Below, piece after piece: positions 46,785 to 60,210 of a DNA stretch of 64,000 nucleotides. How positions within the stretch are numbered: the first letter of the stretch is position 1; every line of letters starts with the position of its first letter. The DNA comes from Balaenoptera acutorostrata (taxonomy: Eukaryota > Chordata > Mammalia > Artiodactyla > Balaenopteridae): positions 45,807,269 through 45,871,268 of the forward strand of contig NC_080069.1 in NCBI RefSeq assembly GCF_949987535.1, read 5' to 3'. The notes below the pieces were generated by a model. That model made no database searches. It saw only the letters and a program-made list of their open reading frames with translations, and was not told the origin of the DNA. Made by a program: the position numbers and the translations under genes.

Positions 46785-48784
46785 CATTTTCTCCATTAGT
46801 ACAAGCAATATCAGTGGTTGAAAGGGTATGATTGATTATTCACCACAAATGATGCTTTGTCTGGAAAACAGTAAGAAATAGAGTGGGACTTAACATTTAG
46901 TAACCAGAGTAAATAGAGTTATGTATATAGATCAAAGTGGAGTCATTAATGAAGGAAACATTAGCTCAAGCCTTTACTTGACAAGATAAAGCCACTTTCT
47001 CTGTGGCTGTTCTCCATCATCACGTGGTTATTTTTTAACTGGTATAGTGTTTTTGGCCCTTCGTACCTAACAGCTGTTTGAGCCTTGGCTTGTTGGCATT
47101 GGCCTACCTAGGAGCAGCACAGAATTAAATAGTCTACAAAGAGTTATCTTTTAATCCCTAATTATTGTCTATGTCAAATTGTGTTTTTTCCACTTGGATT
47201 GCAGGCCAGCAATTTGTACATGAGATATAGATTAATAGTGTATGATACATTTAGCTATACATTTCTAGTGGTAGGCATTTGTAGATGGTATCAGATGAAC
47301 AGCCTCTAATTCTCTTCCTCTTTATATTATTTCAAATTCTATATGAGACCAAGAGAATATGGATATCTTATTTTAAGGAAGGGAGTAGAAGCTATCTGCC
47401 CTAAAGTCAATGATCGCCCACTCATATCCAGCTAGCACATGACAGGTTTGTAATACATAGGTTCAGATCATGGTTTTGAACTTAAAGGACTCAGAAAACT
47501 CAGAAAGGGAGAATAGAATGGCAGAGCTGTTTTTCCTCACACATCTTGAGACCTTCATTTGCTGCCTCTCTGATATATTTCTTAATGTTTTCACTTTCTC
47601 TTCTTCATTTACAAAGGGCACTGACACAGTAGTCAAGTATGGCTTTGTTTGTGTTTTTGCTTATAATAGAAATAAAAAGCATTTTTCTTAAAATCAGGAA
47701 AAAAGCAAAAGTTTCATATGAACAGCAGAAGACACAGTAGGTAGCCATACATAATTTCACTTGCACAAATAGTTTACCCACTACATCATTTTTCCATTTG
47801 TTCTTATTTGGCCCTTTTTTTACTCCTAAATATTAGTTTGAATCATATAAAATTGTTTTCTGTGAGAGGGGGCAACATTGTTTTAGGTTGAATATTGACA
47901 CTTACTCTGACAATGATTCAACTTAAAGCCATATGCCAAGAAGCAATCTAGTAATTGGGACTGTTGGAAAATCTACTAGATAGGAATTCTAATATCAATT
48001 GTAGGAATAAGTTTTGAACCATTGGTTTTGGAGAATAATATGCTCAAGGAATATCTATCCATATGAAACTAAAGGATTATTTGAATGGAGAATTTGAAAA
48101 AAAATTATTGCAATAATAGGTTGAGTGAAATTTTTCCTAATGTCCTGGAATTTTGGCTAAGTCCTAAAGGAGGAAAATATCCTCACATTTTAAAGAAAAC
48201 ACCCAATCGGCCTCCAGGATTTTACAAGTGTCTGCTTCAACTTAATACAACTTAATACAAATCTCCTTTCTGTATTCATTGAGTACAAGGATGGATTGAG
48301 AGATGGTTGTGGTGATCTTCTTGTGGTGAATGGTTTTCCAGGGAAACAAATGATGATTTCCCATCCCAAAAGCCAAGTGAGAGGAAGTACTCACAAAAAC
48401 TGAATGGAGAGTCTGAAAGAGGAGTGGGCTGGCATTTCTTGGATTGAGCATCTAACCAGGCATTATATGTGCTCATAATTTTTGTGTGTTAACCTGAACA
48501 AATACAGGAGAATTGAAGAGAGGTGAGGAAAGGAGAAAAGGAGTAGCAGTGCAATAGCCTGAAGTTTCATGATTTGCCTTGTCAAGAATTTGTGAAATTC
48601 TTGTAGATTGAGTGTTCACCGTGAAAGGTAACTAGGCTTTAGTCATTTTGTAGAGGATTTCAACGGTAAATGTTGCACAATGGACTATCAATCATAATTT
48701 GTGAGGTGAGGTTTAAGAGATTGCTTTTAAGACATACTTGTCATAGCAGAGAATCGTGCAATGAGGAGGTCTTTCAAGGTACTC
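46785..48784. other. 2 kb of single-copy-looking DNA, no gene seen
   Basis: The ten-base unit aacttaatac is doubled at 48239-48258. The plus frame 47470-47691 and minus frames 48242-48476 (66-73 codons) have no domain. Confidence 0.45.
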
Positions 48785-48832
48785 ATATATATATATATAT
48801 TCAACACACACACACACACATACATACACAAA
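48785..48832. repeat. Compound (AT)n-(CA)n microsatellite
   Basis: About 8 AT units, tc, then about 9 CA units grading into taca units. Confidence 0.92.
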
Positions 48833-49026
48833 AGACAGTCAGTACTTGAACACCTGCAATATATCTTCCCTGACTATGGTTTCCATGGCCAGGAACAGTG
48901 TGTTAGAGAAGTATAAACCAAAACACAATAAGACCAACCAAAGACAAACTTACTACTTGTTCACCCAGTTTGTTAAGAGACGTTTGCCCTTTTCTCCTTC
49001 TCCTCTCCACTCAGTAGTGGAGTCTC

Positions 49027-49321
49027 GGGCTTCCCTGGTCGCACAGTGGTTGAGAATCTGCCTGCCAATGCAGGGACACAGGTTCGAGCCCTGGTCTGGG
49101 AAGATCCCACATGCCACGGAGCAACCGGGCCCGTGAGCCACAACTACCGAGCCTGCGCGTCTGGAGCCTGTGCTCCACAATAAGAGAGGCCGTGATAGTG
49201 AGAGGCCCGCACACCGCGATGAAGAGTGGCCCCCACTTGCCGCAACTAGGGAAAGCCCTCGCACAGAAACGAAGACCCAACACAGCCAAAAATAAAATAA
49301 ATTAATTAATTAAAAAAAAAA
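49027..49321 (+). mobile_element. CHR-type SINE, short subtype, sense, full length
   Basis: Begins gggcttccctggtcgcacag, has ggttcgagccctgg, a single ccacaactaccgag segment, atgaagagtggcc, gacccaacacagccaaaaat and taattaattaa before the A tail. The exact 12-bp TSD tagtggagtctc is at 49015-49026 and 49322-49333. Frames of 64-103 codons across it are by-products. Confidence 0.95.
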
Positions 49322-49333
49322 TAGTGGAGTCTC

Positions 49334-51369
49334 TCTAGAGCCTAGATGATGGATGTAGGTGAGATAATGTGCATAAAGAGAAGGACATGCCCTAGCACCT
49401 ACTCCCAAACCCACAACCCACATGTTAAGCCTGCCCTTGGGAGAAGAAAACTTTGAATTTGTCTTGAGATTGATGGCCAAATGCTTGCTAAGTTTTAATA
49501 GTTAGAACTGACCAACAAATTATGAGACCTACTCAAGCTATTGTTAAGAGATAGGAAAGGAGATCTGACAGAACATAGTTGAATATAATGATGGGAGAAA
49601 ATAAATATATTACATATTTTATACCCTAGAATAGTAAGATTCATCAAACTCATTATATAAAACACAATAACAAATAAGAGATGATGAGGAATGATTAGGT
49701 AATTGAATTTATGGTTTACCTTATCAGGGAACAAAGCAAAAGGTAGAATGAAATGTTTACAGAAGATTTCTGAAGCTTACACTTTCCTTGCTTAACTGGA
49801 AAGAAGTCCTCTCTGAAGAGTTAATAACCTGATAAGTGCACTCCTCTCAGATCAAACAGACCTTCATGATAAAAGACATCTTTGTCTCACCTCTGCAAAA
49901 CCAAACTGACCAAGATGACAGGATGAAAAAAGAAATATTTGTCTCAAGATATATAAGTCCTAATCCTACAGAGCACAGATTGAAAAAAAGACAAAAGTTC
50001 AGTCAGTTGCTTTGAATTTGTCCAAAAGATCACTGGAAATGATGGGATTCCTTCTTAATCTTCCTTTTGCTTCACTTAAACCACGGTTACCTCGCTCATG
50101 GATTATGGAAACTATGAACACCTAGTCATGCAAGGTGGTTGTGTCTGAGTGTGTGTGTATTCCTGGAGTGAAATTTTTGATATGGTAATTTTTCATAAAC
50201 TTTTCATCTTATGGACATTGTTTATCATTTTATTTTACTATATTAACTTGAACAGAACTCATAATATGATTCCTTGTGTTTATCTCCAAAGGAACCAAGT
50301 CCCCATTATACTAAACAAAGTTAAAACAATTTTAGATATTTTGGCTTTTGGAATTTTCTAGATAACAAGGCATTCCTGATATAATAGCCAATAGCAATAA
50401 TTTATAAAATCATCCAGTACAGGTTTATGTATCCTGACCATGATATGAAAGGATTTCCTGTGGAAGAGATTGAAAATTCCCTCCCATTATAATGAGTACA
50501 AAGATTTAGGGATATCACCTGAATAACCTAATGTCCTTTTTAAAAACCTACCTTCTCCAAATACATTTTATAATTTTTCTACTCTGTAATTTTTTTTCCC
50601 CTTTTACTCAATGAACTGTTTGTTTACATAAAGTATGAAATTTGTATTTGGCTACCTTGTCTTCCCAGTAAAAAGATAGCTGTTAACATTATTGATCATG
50701 ATTCTATTTTTCCATTTCAATAAAATACAAATAGTCAGTGAGTAACAATATTTATTGAATATGTGTTGGTATATTTATTCATCTCTAAGTAAACATGACA
50801 AGTCAATGTGAGCTTGGGAAGTAAACGCTATTGAAGATTTGGCCTTCAAGGTGAGGCTGACTTTCATTTTTCTTATCTATTGAAGTATAGTGTTCAGTAA
50901 TATGTACATTCCTTCTGCTTTTAGTAGCATTTACTGTTTCTCTGTAGCTGGTAGCCAGTACTTTCATTTTAAACAGAATCTCAAATAAGTCCACTGACAT
51001 TTAAAAACTGTAGACGCATCTAAAACATGGAAATTTAGAATGATTTTTTGGCTTGGGAATTGAAAACATCCAGCAGTAATTAAGGTGTCTTATTTAGTTC
51101 TGACCTGATGGCTCTGTTGCTTGTAATTTATCATGTTTAATTCTTGTGGAGGTATCTTAAATAGCTCTTCAAAGGTCACTGAAAATATCCCAGGGATTTA
51201 AAGGATTCAGTGGATTTTTGCAAAAGGATTCATGTTTAACCTTTAAAATATAAAGTAGTATAAATTTGCAAACAACCCTTAGGAATAGCTGATAATTGAT
51301 CCTTTCAATTTTTTAATCAAGTAATAGTGAAAAATAAATGATTACATATACTGAGAACAATTTAGATTG
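49334..51369. other. 2 kb of single-copy-looking DNA, no gene seen
   Basis: Frames at 49495-49734 (minus), 50149-50361 (plus) and 50803-51000 (minus) are 65-79 codons with no domain. Around 50749 a few words resemble an antisense L2 end, too weak to call. Confidence 0.45.
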
Positions 51370-51450
51370 TATATATGTATATGTGTGTATATACATATAT
51401 AGAATATATGTAAATATACATGTATGTGTACTATATACAGATATATCTAA
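51370..51450. repeat. TA/TG-rich simple sequence
   Basis: Imperfect tatg, tata and taca units over about 80 bp. Confidence 0.8.
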
Positions 51451-54400
51451 AATAAAATGAACATGCTTACAATATATCTTTTTAAATCTTGTAATAGTTG
51501 TGAAAACTCTATTTTTTAGTTCAGTATACTACTTTACTCAAAGGTCTAGATTGTTTTTCATGAATACCTTGTCTAGCCATCACTCTTGAGCAGAGAATTA
51601 CATTAAGAAGTTTAATAGAAGATTTCATATAAAAGACTTTAAGCTGAAAATTCCCTTTCCTCATAAAATCCAATTCAGTGTTTAAAATGATCCTCTTATT
51701 AGGAGTTAGAGAGGAAGTTACCTTCCAATTCTAGGCTCACAATGACTACAGAGTTGGTGGTTGTGGTGGAGCCATGTTCTCATCCGCAATGGGTTATTAA
51801 AAACATATTTGAAAATAAAGCAATAAAATTACATATTATAATTGAGAATTCTGTTCATAGTAATATAAAACATATTATAATATCTCTTGTTCTTGCTTTA
51901 AAAGATACTGAGTTTCTTTGACCCTGGCAACCCAGCTGAGAGATAAGACTTTGCAAAGCCATGATGGTCTACTAGTAATCTCTTGCCACCAATACTGGAG
52001 ACTTTGAGCTAGGAATTACCTTTCTGTATTACTGTGTTCCTGTTCCCCACCCAGTGACCACCAACCCCCCACCTCACACACACCTTACAGGTTAAGGAAA
52101 CATATTCAATTCCAATCATTAATGGGTTGGTGTGGTAAAGCAGTCCGAGTTTGGGTGTGTCTTGAATAAGTGCCCAGCATTATCAAGAAGTTCCAAGTTA
52201 TCCGGAAGTTCAAGTAGTTCCTTCATCAAATTGGCAAGTGGAGAGAGAAGAAAGGGCAGAGAGCTGTGACCACATTCCTTTCCAGGGCAAGATGGAGGAT
52301 CTTGTTTCCTCATCTTAATAACAGAATCATCTATCAAGTAAATTATCTTTGAGGATGCATAACACTTCCTTCATCCGGGAGAAAAATGTCATTATCATTT
52401 ATCTCAGTAAGCTGATTCATGAACCATATGTGCATTAAAGTAGGCAAACAGGTTGTATATGATGGTTAAATATGGCATTTGAATGTTGTATCTATATCTT
52501 ACTAACACCATTGCTTCTATTACATTTCCAGTGTTTGTGGGATCTAAAGATATTATAGTGTTTGGGAATTTTTTTCCCATCATTCCCTTTTCTCAATTGC
52601 TCTGACATCTACTGGACACATGAAGTCTCAGCTGATAGAAAAATAAAAGTATTTTTTTCATTAGTGCTATTTTTTTCTTCCAAATATCTTAGCCCTTCAC
52701 TTTTTTTTCTTGGCAGAAATAATGTTACTTTTACGACCATGGGACTTCAGTATGTAGAATTCTTCTCTGTAGCACTTCATTGTATCAATCTTATATAACC
52801 TGATAAAAAGTAACTACGGCAGAAACTCTCAGCTACTTTTCTGTATACCTTGAATTTACCCGATAATCTAACTCCTGAATTATTTACCTTAAAAAGGCAA
52901 GCCCACATCAAATGATTTGTCTGTTTTTGTGAACACAGAGAAATTAAACTTAGTACTGCTGATAAGCATCATCTGATGGTGAGAAAAAAAAATTCTTCAA
53001 AACAGCATCTTTCTGAAGAAAGAGTCAAAGACAGGAAGATAAAAATCTGTTTCAAACTTTATATTTAAAACAGTTCTTCACATAGAAGTGTGCCTTAACT
53101 CCCACAGGGAAAATAAAGAAGATTAGTATAGCACTGATTTGACATTTAATTAAAAACTGCTCAAAAGAGAGAAAACCAGAAGAACTAAAGGGTTTTTGTT
53201 TAAAGTGTCCAGGAAGGAATCTGAATATTAAATATTTAAATTCAAAGAAGAGATTTGAAATAGCAAGAACTAGAAAACAAGTTGAAGGGAGAGGTGATTG
53301 TAATGAGTATGATTAAGAACAGAAACAACGAGATTCAAATATAAAGAATTCAAAGAATAAGCAATATAAAACTGCAAAAAATAGGCATCAAAAGACTATG
53401 CTGATAGAATGAGAGTATGATTTTATATTACAGACAGGCATGCAATTAATAAGGTTATAGTCTAGTGACTTATTTGTTTAAGCTTTTTTAAGGGGTTATC
53501 TTAAAAAGTTTTATTTCTTAAATTGGTCAACATGAAAATGATTGGTGGTTTGAGAGAGTCTAATCAGTTTATTACATGTATTTTCATACTCTAATCATAC
53601 CAAAAGAAATTTATTTTTTTCTGTAAAAATAATTCAGGATTTTAGGTGACCTCCTAATATATAATACTAGTAACATTTTATCTCAGTGTCAAAAGGGAGG
53701 GCATGCTTATTTGGCTTCATCTATGTGAAAATCATAATTTTGAAATAGGCTTTTCTCAATCTCTCTTCAGTCTTCACATGTTCCGTATAAATTTTCTAAT
53801 CAATATTTCTCCCTTCTGATTTTTTTTTCTGTTAATAGCATTGAATAATTAGAACTTTGACAAACTTGCAAATTAGCAATGTTTTATGATCAATAATAAA
53901 TTTGTTACAATTCTTTAGACCTTAATAATTTCATAACAATTTCAAATTTACATTCAAGAGTGAGTTTATTAATTTGGAATTCAATTAATATAAGGCAAAA
54001 TATTAAGAACTCTTTAAACTGTATTATTTATTCTATGTCTGGGTACAGTTGATTCCTCTAGTTTATATAAAAAGTAATATAAAAGGCAGGAAATGGAGTA
54101 AGACTGCTGAAGTGAAAAGAGAATATATACAAGACCAGACCATAAGAGTGAGTTATACCATACCAGACATCAAATATTTAATTTTGAAAAAATTGTGGTC
54201 AAGGCAAAGTTTCTGGTAGCATATGACTACTTTAGAGAAGTGTCAAGTCCCTAGCCTTTGGCAAAACATTCAGTGCACTGAGTTTGCTCTCAAACTGAGT
54301 TTTTTCTCGATATTTACATGATACCTTTTAGTGGTACCTGCAAGTTATACCCAGTTCACTTGGCTGTGTATGTTTCATTAAATTTAATTTCTGTTGTATT

Positions 54401-54511
54401 ATCTTATATCACAATTGGTGATAATTTGTATATGAAAATCATTATACTATCTTAGTTTATATCACTGCCATTCCACGCATCCTTTTGTTACCAGAATTTG
54501 TTTTCTGGTTC
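51451..54511. other. 3 kb of single-copy-looking DNA, no gene seen
   Basis: A C-rich patch (52045-52085) and a GC-richer stretch (52140-52330) with a 72-codon minus frame (52119-52337) stand out slightly. The plus frame 52562-52798 is pyrimidine-driven. No repeat or exon is recognised. Confidence 0.45.
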
Positions 54512-54600
54512 AATCATTCAGCAAACTTTTATTGAGTCAATACTCTGGAGTAAGATTTTTGCAGTGGAGAAAATATATTGATATGGTCTCTAACTTAAAA
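54512..54600 (-). mobile_element. L2 3'-end fragment, antisense
   Basis: aatcattcagcaaactttta, ttgagtcaatactctggag and gatatggtctctaact fit the antisense L2 terminus. Confidence 0.55.
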
Positions 54601-55774
54601 TTAATAAACCCTTCAAAATACAGAGAAATCCATATGCTTCAATCACACTAACGTGTTTTAAATAATAATTGTGAAAAAGATTGGACAAATAATACAATTT
54701 ATGTTGAAAGGACCCTTGAAAACTCAGCTCTGGAACTTTCTTTCACTGTTTATACGCTTAGCATCCCATGAGAGATGATGAAGAGGATATTCACATTTCT
54801 ATTTTTAAGAAACTGATTTCATTATAAGGCAATAAATTTTTGCATGTATTCAAACCCTGCTTATTAACATGTTCCTGCATAAATCTTTAACATTTAAATT
54901 GCCCTAGTGTGACTTAAACCACTGTAAGCTAAAATGCTGTTTGAGTTTCATTAATATATAAAACAGAGATAAGAGAGAGCCAGGGCATAAATATAAGGAG
55001 CTGATAAGATTCAGGACAAGTCAGAGAGGCCTAAAATTGGGGTGAACATGTAATGTATCATCCAATGAGTCACTTTAGAAACTGTAAAAGATACTATTAA
55101 TAATTACACCAGTACAATAGACATAAAACCCACCATCACCCACTCCCCCTTGCCATTGACTGTGAGAATTTAATACAAGATACTTTTAAAAGGCTTGGGA
55201 TCCCCAAAAGGGATTCGGTAGGGGTTTCAATGTTCACAGTATTCTAGAGATGTAAAGCTTGTTTTATCATGTTGTTTTTTATTAATCATCTCTTTGGCCT
55301 AATGTTGAATGTTTGCCATTGGTGTAAAAATAGCTTCCCAGTATTTTTCCACATTTGCTGAAATTTGATTCAATTTTCATGCTAATTAAAATGTAATACT
55401 GTACCTGAAACCTCACACACACAGACACACACATACCCCTTATACATAATTCTAGGAACATGTGTCAAATAAGAACAGTGATAACTATTTATATCAACTG
55501 TAATCTGTTTTTTTTGTTACTAGCACAATTGATATCCCATGATGGAAATTATTTGCTTAATGACAGATTAGATTTAAAGCACAAATTTGCTCACTAAACC
55601 AGGTATCTCTGCATCTTACAATATTTCCAAGAAATAGAGAATTAGGTTTGAAAGAGACTGACTTACCACTTAAAGTTACACAAAGCCAGAGATTAGTGAT
55701 TTAATCAAAACTGTATCTCACTTGATAATATATTTTAAAAAAACACATCCTAATGATAGGTAAGGTTTCTTTGT
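54601..55774. other. Single-copy-looking DNA with a CA run
   Basis: A short interrupted (CA)n lies at 55411-55434. No frame above 60 codons and no further repeat recognised. Confidence 0.5.
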
Positions 55775-56485
55775 ACAGTCTCTAGTACCTGTCTTTTCCA
55801 TCTCCAATCTTCTCTCATTCCCCAAGTGCTTTATCCCCCAAATGTATCATTTGGGATTATTGTGATAATCTTTAATCTCCTAATTGGTCTCCTTCCCTAG
55901 AATCTCACACTCTCCAAATTCACCCTAGATCTTTTTACCATAGTCACCTGGATAAAATAAAAATTTAATCATTTAAAATTTAATCATTAAATAAAATTTA
56001 ATCACCTTGCCTCCCATGTTAATAATTCAAAAGCTCCACATTGTCTATGGGACAATGAGGTATCTAAATTGCTTAGAGTAACAGGCCAAGGATCCTGTGT
56101 CTTGACACCTCTCTGACATTTCTCATTTTCCATACAGCTTCCTCATGGCACTCACTCTTAATTGAATTCACTTTTCTTTCTTCCCAACTGGTCAGCATCT
56201 GCTGATTTACAAAATTCAGTTGAAGCTGGCTTTTTCATAAGTTTTCTGACTCCTTTCATTCCATTAAATTTAATCACCAACTCCTTTGTGATTCCACTGT
56301 ACTGTGTATGCATTTCTGTGATATTTTACTTAGGCTATTTTATTTCATACAGGTATCTCAGGATCAATAGGTATAGTTTCATTTTCAATTTCTAACACCT
56401 ATAATAGTACCTGAAAAAAGTAAACATTAAATTAAAAAAATGTAAACATTAAATAAATTCTGTTTGATAAGTGAATAAGTGAGTT
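55775..56485 (+). mobile_element. Ancient L2, sense, with local tandem repeats
   Basis: Sense L2 order: tcctaattggtctccttcc, ctccaaattcaccctagatc, aaatttaatcaccttgcc, aaagctccacattgtctatg, agcttcctcatggcactcac, ctttcattccattaaattt, tgtactgtgtatgcatttc and tagtacctgaaaaaagtaaa. The 12-base core aaaatttaatca occurs three times at 55960-56003, and gtaaacattaaat occurs twice (56420-56432, 56442-56454). The 77-codon frame 56162-56395 is a chance remnant. Confidence 0.65.
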
Positions 56486-57339
56486 ACCATGGATGAGTAA
56501 TAAGTCTTTCCCAGTTCTAAAATTCTGTGATTTTAGGTATTTGGACTCTAAGACCATCCTTGATATAGCAGCTAAAAATTAACTACCTTGTCCACTTCAG
56601 ATTTTATTCTCCCTCCCACTCTTAGTACACTATGCCCCAGCCTATTTAGGTCAGTTAAGTGGAATCCTAAATTGATCTTCTCAGGATCTTTTGGATTAGT
56701 TAGTACTGTACAATACATAGAAGATACCTATCCTTTATTCTAAACCTGGAAATCACATTTCTTCATGTACCACATGACTGATGAAGCTAAAAGTGTGGAA
56801 ACTTAGAGTAAATCCATCAAGAGTAGAGAGATGCATTGCTCTTTCCTAGCAGATAATTTGAGCTATCTATCAAAATGTCAGGCCATGCTATAGAGTTTTA
56901 CCATAATACCTTGAATGTTACAGAATGTTACGCATCGTATTTTAAAAAGAGTTTTCTGGGATAAAGGAATATCTTTTTCATCTCTCTTAGAGAGTTGCTT
57001 TAATTAGCTTTAAAATACAAGTCAAATGAAAACTTTAAAGCCAATATTACTACATGTTTGCAAATAATATCTAAAAATGATAATAGGAAGATTGGCTTAT
57101 TTTATTTCCTTTTCTAATTAGATATGAAATGAAGTAAAATTTATACCATATATGGCTCAGATCTTAATTTTATATGTAGTCTCCTCTTTTCCCACCCACA
57201 TTACCATGTCTAATTATCTTCTCCCATTTTCCTACTTCTCACTGTCCCTTATTTTTTCTTCTCGTGATTTTCTTTTCCTTTTCTGCATTGTATATATTCC
57301 TCTCCATTCTCTTCATTCTGGTTTTCACTGAATTTTAAT
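56486..57339. other. Single-copy-looking DNA, no gene seen
   Basis: No frame above 60 codons. Becomes pyrimidine-rich after 57175, leading into the antisense L1. Confidence 0.45.
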
Positions 57340-58500
57340 TGCCCCTTTTCTTTATGTTTGTAAGAGTAGATTACAAGGAATCTGATGATTAAATTATTTT
57401 ATATACAAATTTAAGCAACATTTTGTTTTTAAGCCATTTATACTTAATGTAATTACTAAAGTATTTACGTTTAAATCTGCCACTTTCCTCTTTGTTTTAT
57501 GTTTGTTCTATTTGCAGTATATTATTTCACTTCCTTAAGTTACTTTGATTATTTTTTCTAACTTTCTCATTTTTCATTCCTTTAGAATTTTATACTAGTA
57601 TCACAGAAATTAAACATGCATCAATTAATTAGTCTATCATAAATTAATTCTTTTATGAATTTATTAACATTTCACATTTATTCAATGCCTCTTGCCATTT
57701 AAGTTACTATTACTATGTATTTTTAACTATATTTATATTTTAAACCACACATATTATTATTATTTAGTGTCTGAATTCAATATTCATTTAGATTTCTTCA
57801 AATATTTACTCTTTCCTTTGCTTGTCATTCCTCATATATCACCATGCTTCCATCTTGGATCATTTTCCTTCTGCCTAAAAATCGCTCTTTAGTGTTTCCT
57901 TTGGTCTTGGCTTATGGATAATGAATTCTCTCAATTTTTGTTTCTCTAAATATATCTTTCCTGCCCATTTTGTGTTCACTTGATGTACATTTGGAGGTTG
58001 ACAGTGATTTTTCTAGCATTTTTGGGGGGGTTGATCTATTTTTAGTTTCCTTTAATACCTGGAGTTTTAGCACCCTCAGGTTTCAGCTGAAAGCCTGGAG
58101 TCTTTACCAGCAGTCCTCTTCCTCAGTGGACCCTGAAATACAAATACTTTCCCGGGTCTGTGAGATGATCTAAAGCTCTGCTTATTTTCTTAATTTTTAA
58201 GCTTACACTTTCTTTGTAACTTCCCAGTTTCTCATTTCTCAAGAGTAAAAGCTAACACCAAATGTTAGATTCTCTTCTTTGGGCCTCTCTCATTTCTGGG
58301 ATCTTGGTCCTCCAACTCCTTGACAGCCTTGGAGCCTCCCAGCATCTTCAAACAGTTGTTTTTATTTCTCTTATTTTAATTTTTTCAAACTTTTTCTGGC
58401 TGAATTTTACAGAAGAGTTATTCTGAAACAAGCTATTCCACTGTTGTCAGTGACACCAGATGACAGCAGAAATCTCAAGCGTCTTATCGTATCTAGTGTT
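57340..58500 (-). mobile_element. Ancient L1 internal region, antisense
   Basis: Pyrimidine-rich text in the order of an old antisense L1: tcctctttgttttatgtttg, tttttcattcctttagaa, tccatcttggatcattttcc, ttctgcctaaaaatcgctc, cttatggataatgaattctc and ggaggttgacagtgattttt. Similarity weakens after about 58080. Plus frames 57692-57892 and 57970-58173 are by-products. Confidence 0.55.
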
Positions 58501-59221
58501 TATTTGTCAAACTCAAAGATATTTTTCCTTTTTTTTCTTTAATGGGTAGCAATAAATCTGTTAATCTCTATTGGCATGTGAGATATAATACCTTCAAGAC
58601 TTTACTGAGTCCATCACCCAATCTTCATGTAAAATCTTTATCAAAAATTACTCACTTTTAAATAATAACATTTATCTCTTACTTGTTTAATTTTCACAAG
58701 CATTAAAAATGGAGTTTGGCTCACCCAGGCAATTAATTACTTTGTCCATGCCATTGAAAGACCTATCTTTCTTTTTGCTTAAACACATATTACAGATATA
58801 ATATTTTAAAATGGTGTTTGGAACAATTATTACAAGATTAATATTAATATTCTTTAATTTCTCATAAACTCCTTCACCTGCTTTCCTCTGTGCAATTGAT
58901 GCATACCTAAGTACAAACTGTGTCCCCAAGCTTAGAAAACATGATAAATATGTGAAGTTATGATATAGCAAGATGTCCCATTGCTAATTGAATTTAATAC
59001 TACTTTTCTGAATCTTGAAAGAGGAAACCATAAATCCATACATATTTTTCAGGGTGACTATTCTGTACTAGTTAGATATTGTGCAAAGCACAGGAATTAA
59101 AAAGATGTACATACAGTGAATGCTCCGTAATTTTATAGAACCTGTTATTTTTCTATTTCTTACATCTTATTTCTTTCTTACACCTCCTCTTTGAGAAGAT
59201 AATATACTGTTTTTAACTCAG
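58501..59221. other. Single-copy-looking DNA, no gene seen
   Basis: A 94-codon minus frame (58687-58971) has no recognisable domain and no convincing splice sites. Confidence 0.4.
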
Positions 59222-59330
59222 GAAAGAATTATTGAGCCTACCACTCACTGTGCTACATGCTGTAGAAATAATGAGACTGTTATCACTGTACTTGCCCTCT
59301 TGGAAATTGTAATCAAGGGTGTATGGGGGA
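59222..59330 (-). mobile_element. L2 3'-end fragment, antisense
   Basis: attattgagcctaccactca, ctgtgctacatgctgtagaa and cttgccctcttggaaattgt follow the antisense L2 3' terminus. Confidence 0.65.
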
Positions 59331-59639
59331 TACCATGTATTTCATGCTTTGATGCGAGATGAAATCAAAATTAAATACAATTTAGTAGGATTATATTCTT
59401 ACTTAACATTGAGTACACATTATTTAATCAAAGGGCTTTTCTAAATCAAATAAAATTAGAGATCAAACAGCCAATCTTTTCATTATAATAGATAGCTAAC
59501 TAGGAGGTAAGTCTGGATATGCCATAGAAGATATAAAGATGGTAGCACAATTCAGCAATGAGAACCTCATCTTGGATATCACAAGTCTCTTTCATTTTTC
59601 ACGGCGACATGCTATACAAAACAAAATGAAAACAATAAA
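59331..59639. other. Single-copy-looking DNA, nothing recognised
   Basis: AT-rich with no frame of note. Confidence 0.4.
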
Positions 59640-59997
59640 TTATCACATCAGCTCTACCACTACAAACATATCCTCATATGCTAGCATATAAAGGCAAAAA
59701 TGTATGCACAAGATATTATTTCAGCCTTGTAATAGAAACCTCTTTAAAACAACCTGAATGTCCATCAGCATTGGTCATGAAAACAAAAGCTGCATAAATT
59801 ATTACAGCAGCTATAAAATGGAATAGCCTTCAACTATCAAAAACAATGAGGCAGAACTAAAAGTACCTTTTGAAAAAGAAGTGCAAGTTAAACTTGAGTG
59901 AACAAAAAGCCAATTAAATAATAATGTGTGAGAAATTCTCTCATTTGTGGAAAAAAATATATGAAGAAACACACTGCACACACACAGGTGTGTATAG

Positions 59998-60029
<32 letters not shown>

Positions 60030-60210
60030 GTATATACATGCATATTCTTGAAGAGTATATGGAACTTTGTGTGATATTTTGGTGATACTGGTAATATCTG
60101 TTAAGTGAGGATCGGTCCTGGAATAGGTTGGAGAATGATTTTTTTATATATATGTTTTACTGTTTATATTATTTCTGTGCATTTTAAAAATAAACGTATT
60201 TTAGGAATGA
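59640..60210 (+). mobile_element. Ancient L1/HAL1-type 3' end, sense, with TA repeat
   Basis: aacaacctgaatgtccatca, ctataaaatggaatagcc, ttgagtgaacaaaaagcc, a (TA)11 run at 59998-60019, then gtatatggaactttg, ggtgatactggtaatatc and tttactgtttatattatttc follow the end of an old L1 ORF2 and 3' UTR, where such TA tracts commonly sit. Confidence 0.6.

Noticed and set aside
53113..53130. gaagattagtatagcac, resembling part of U6 snRNA
   Set aside because: The match covers only about ten consecutive bases and flanks do not follow U6 in order or spacing.
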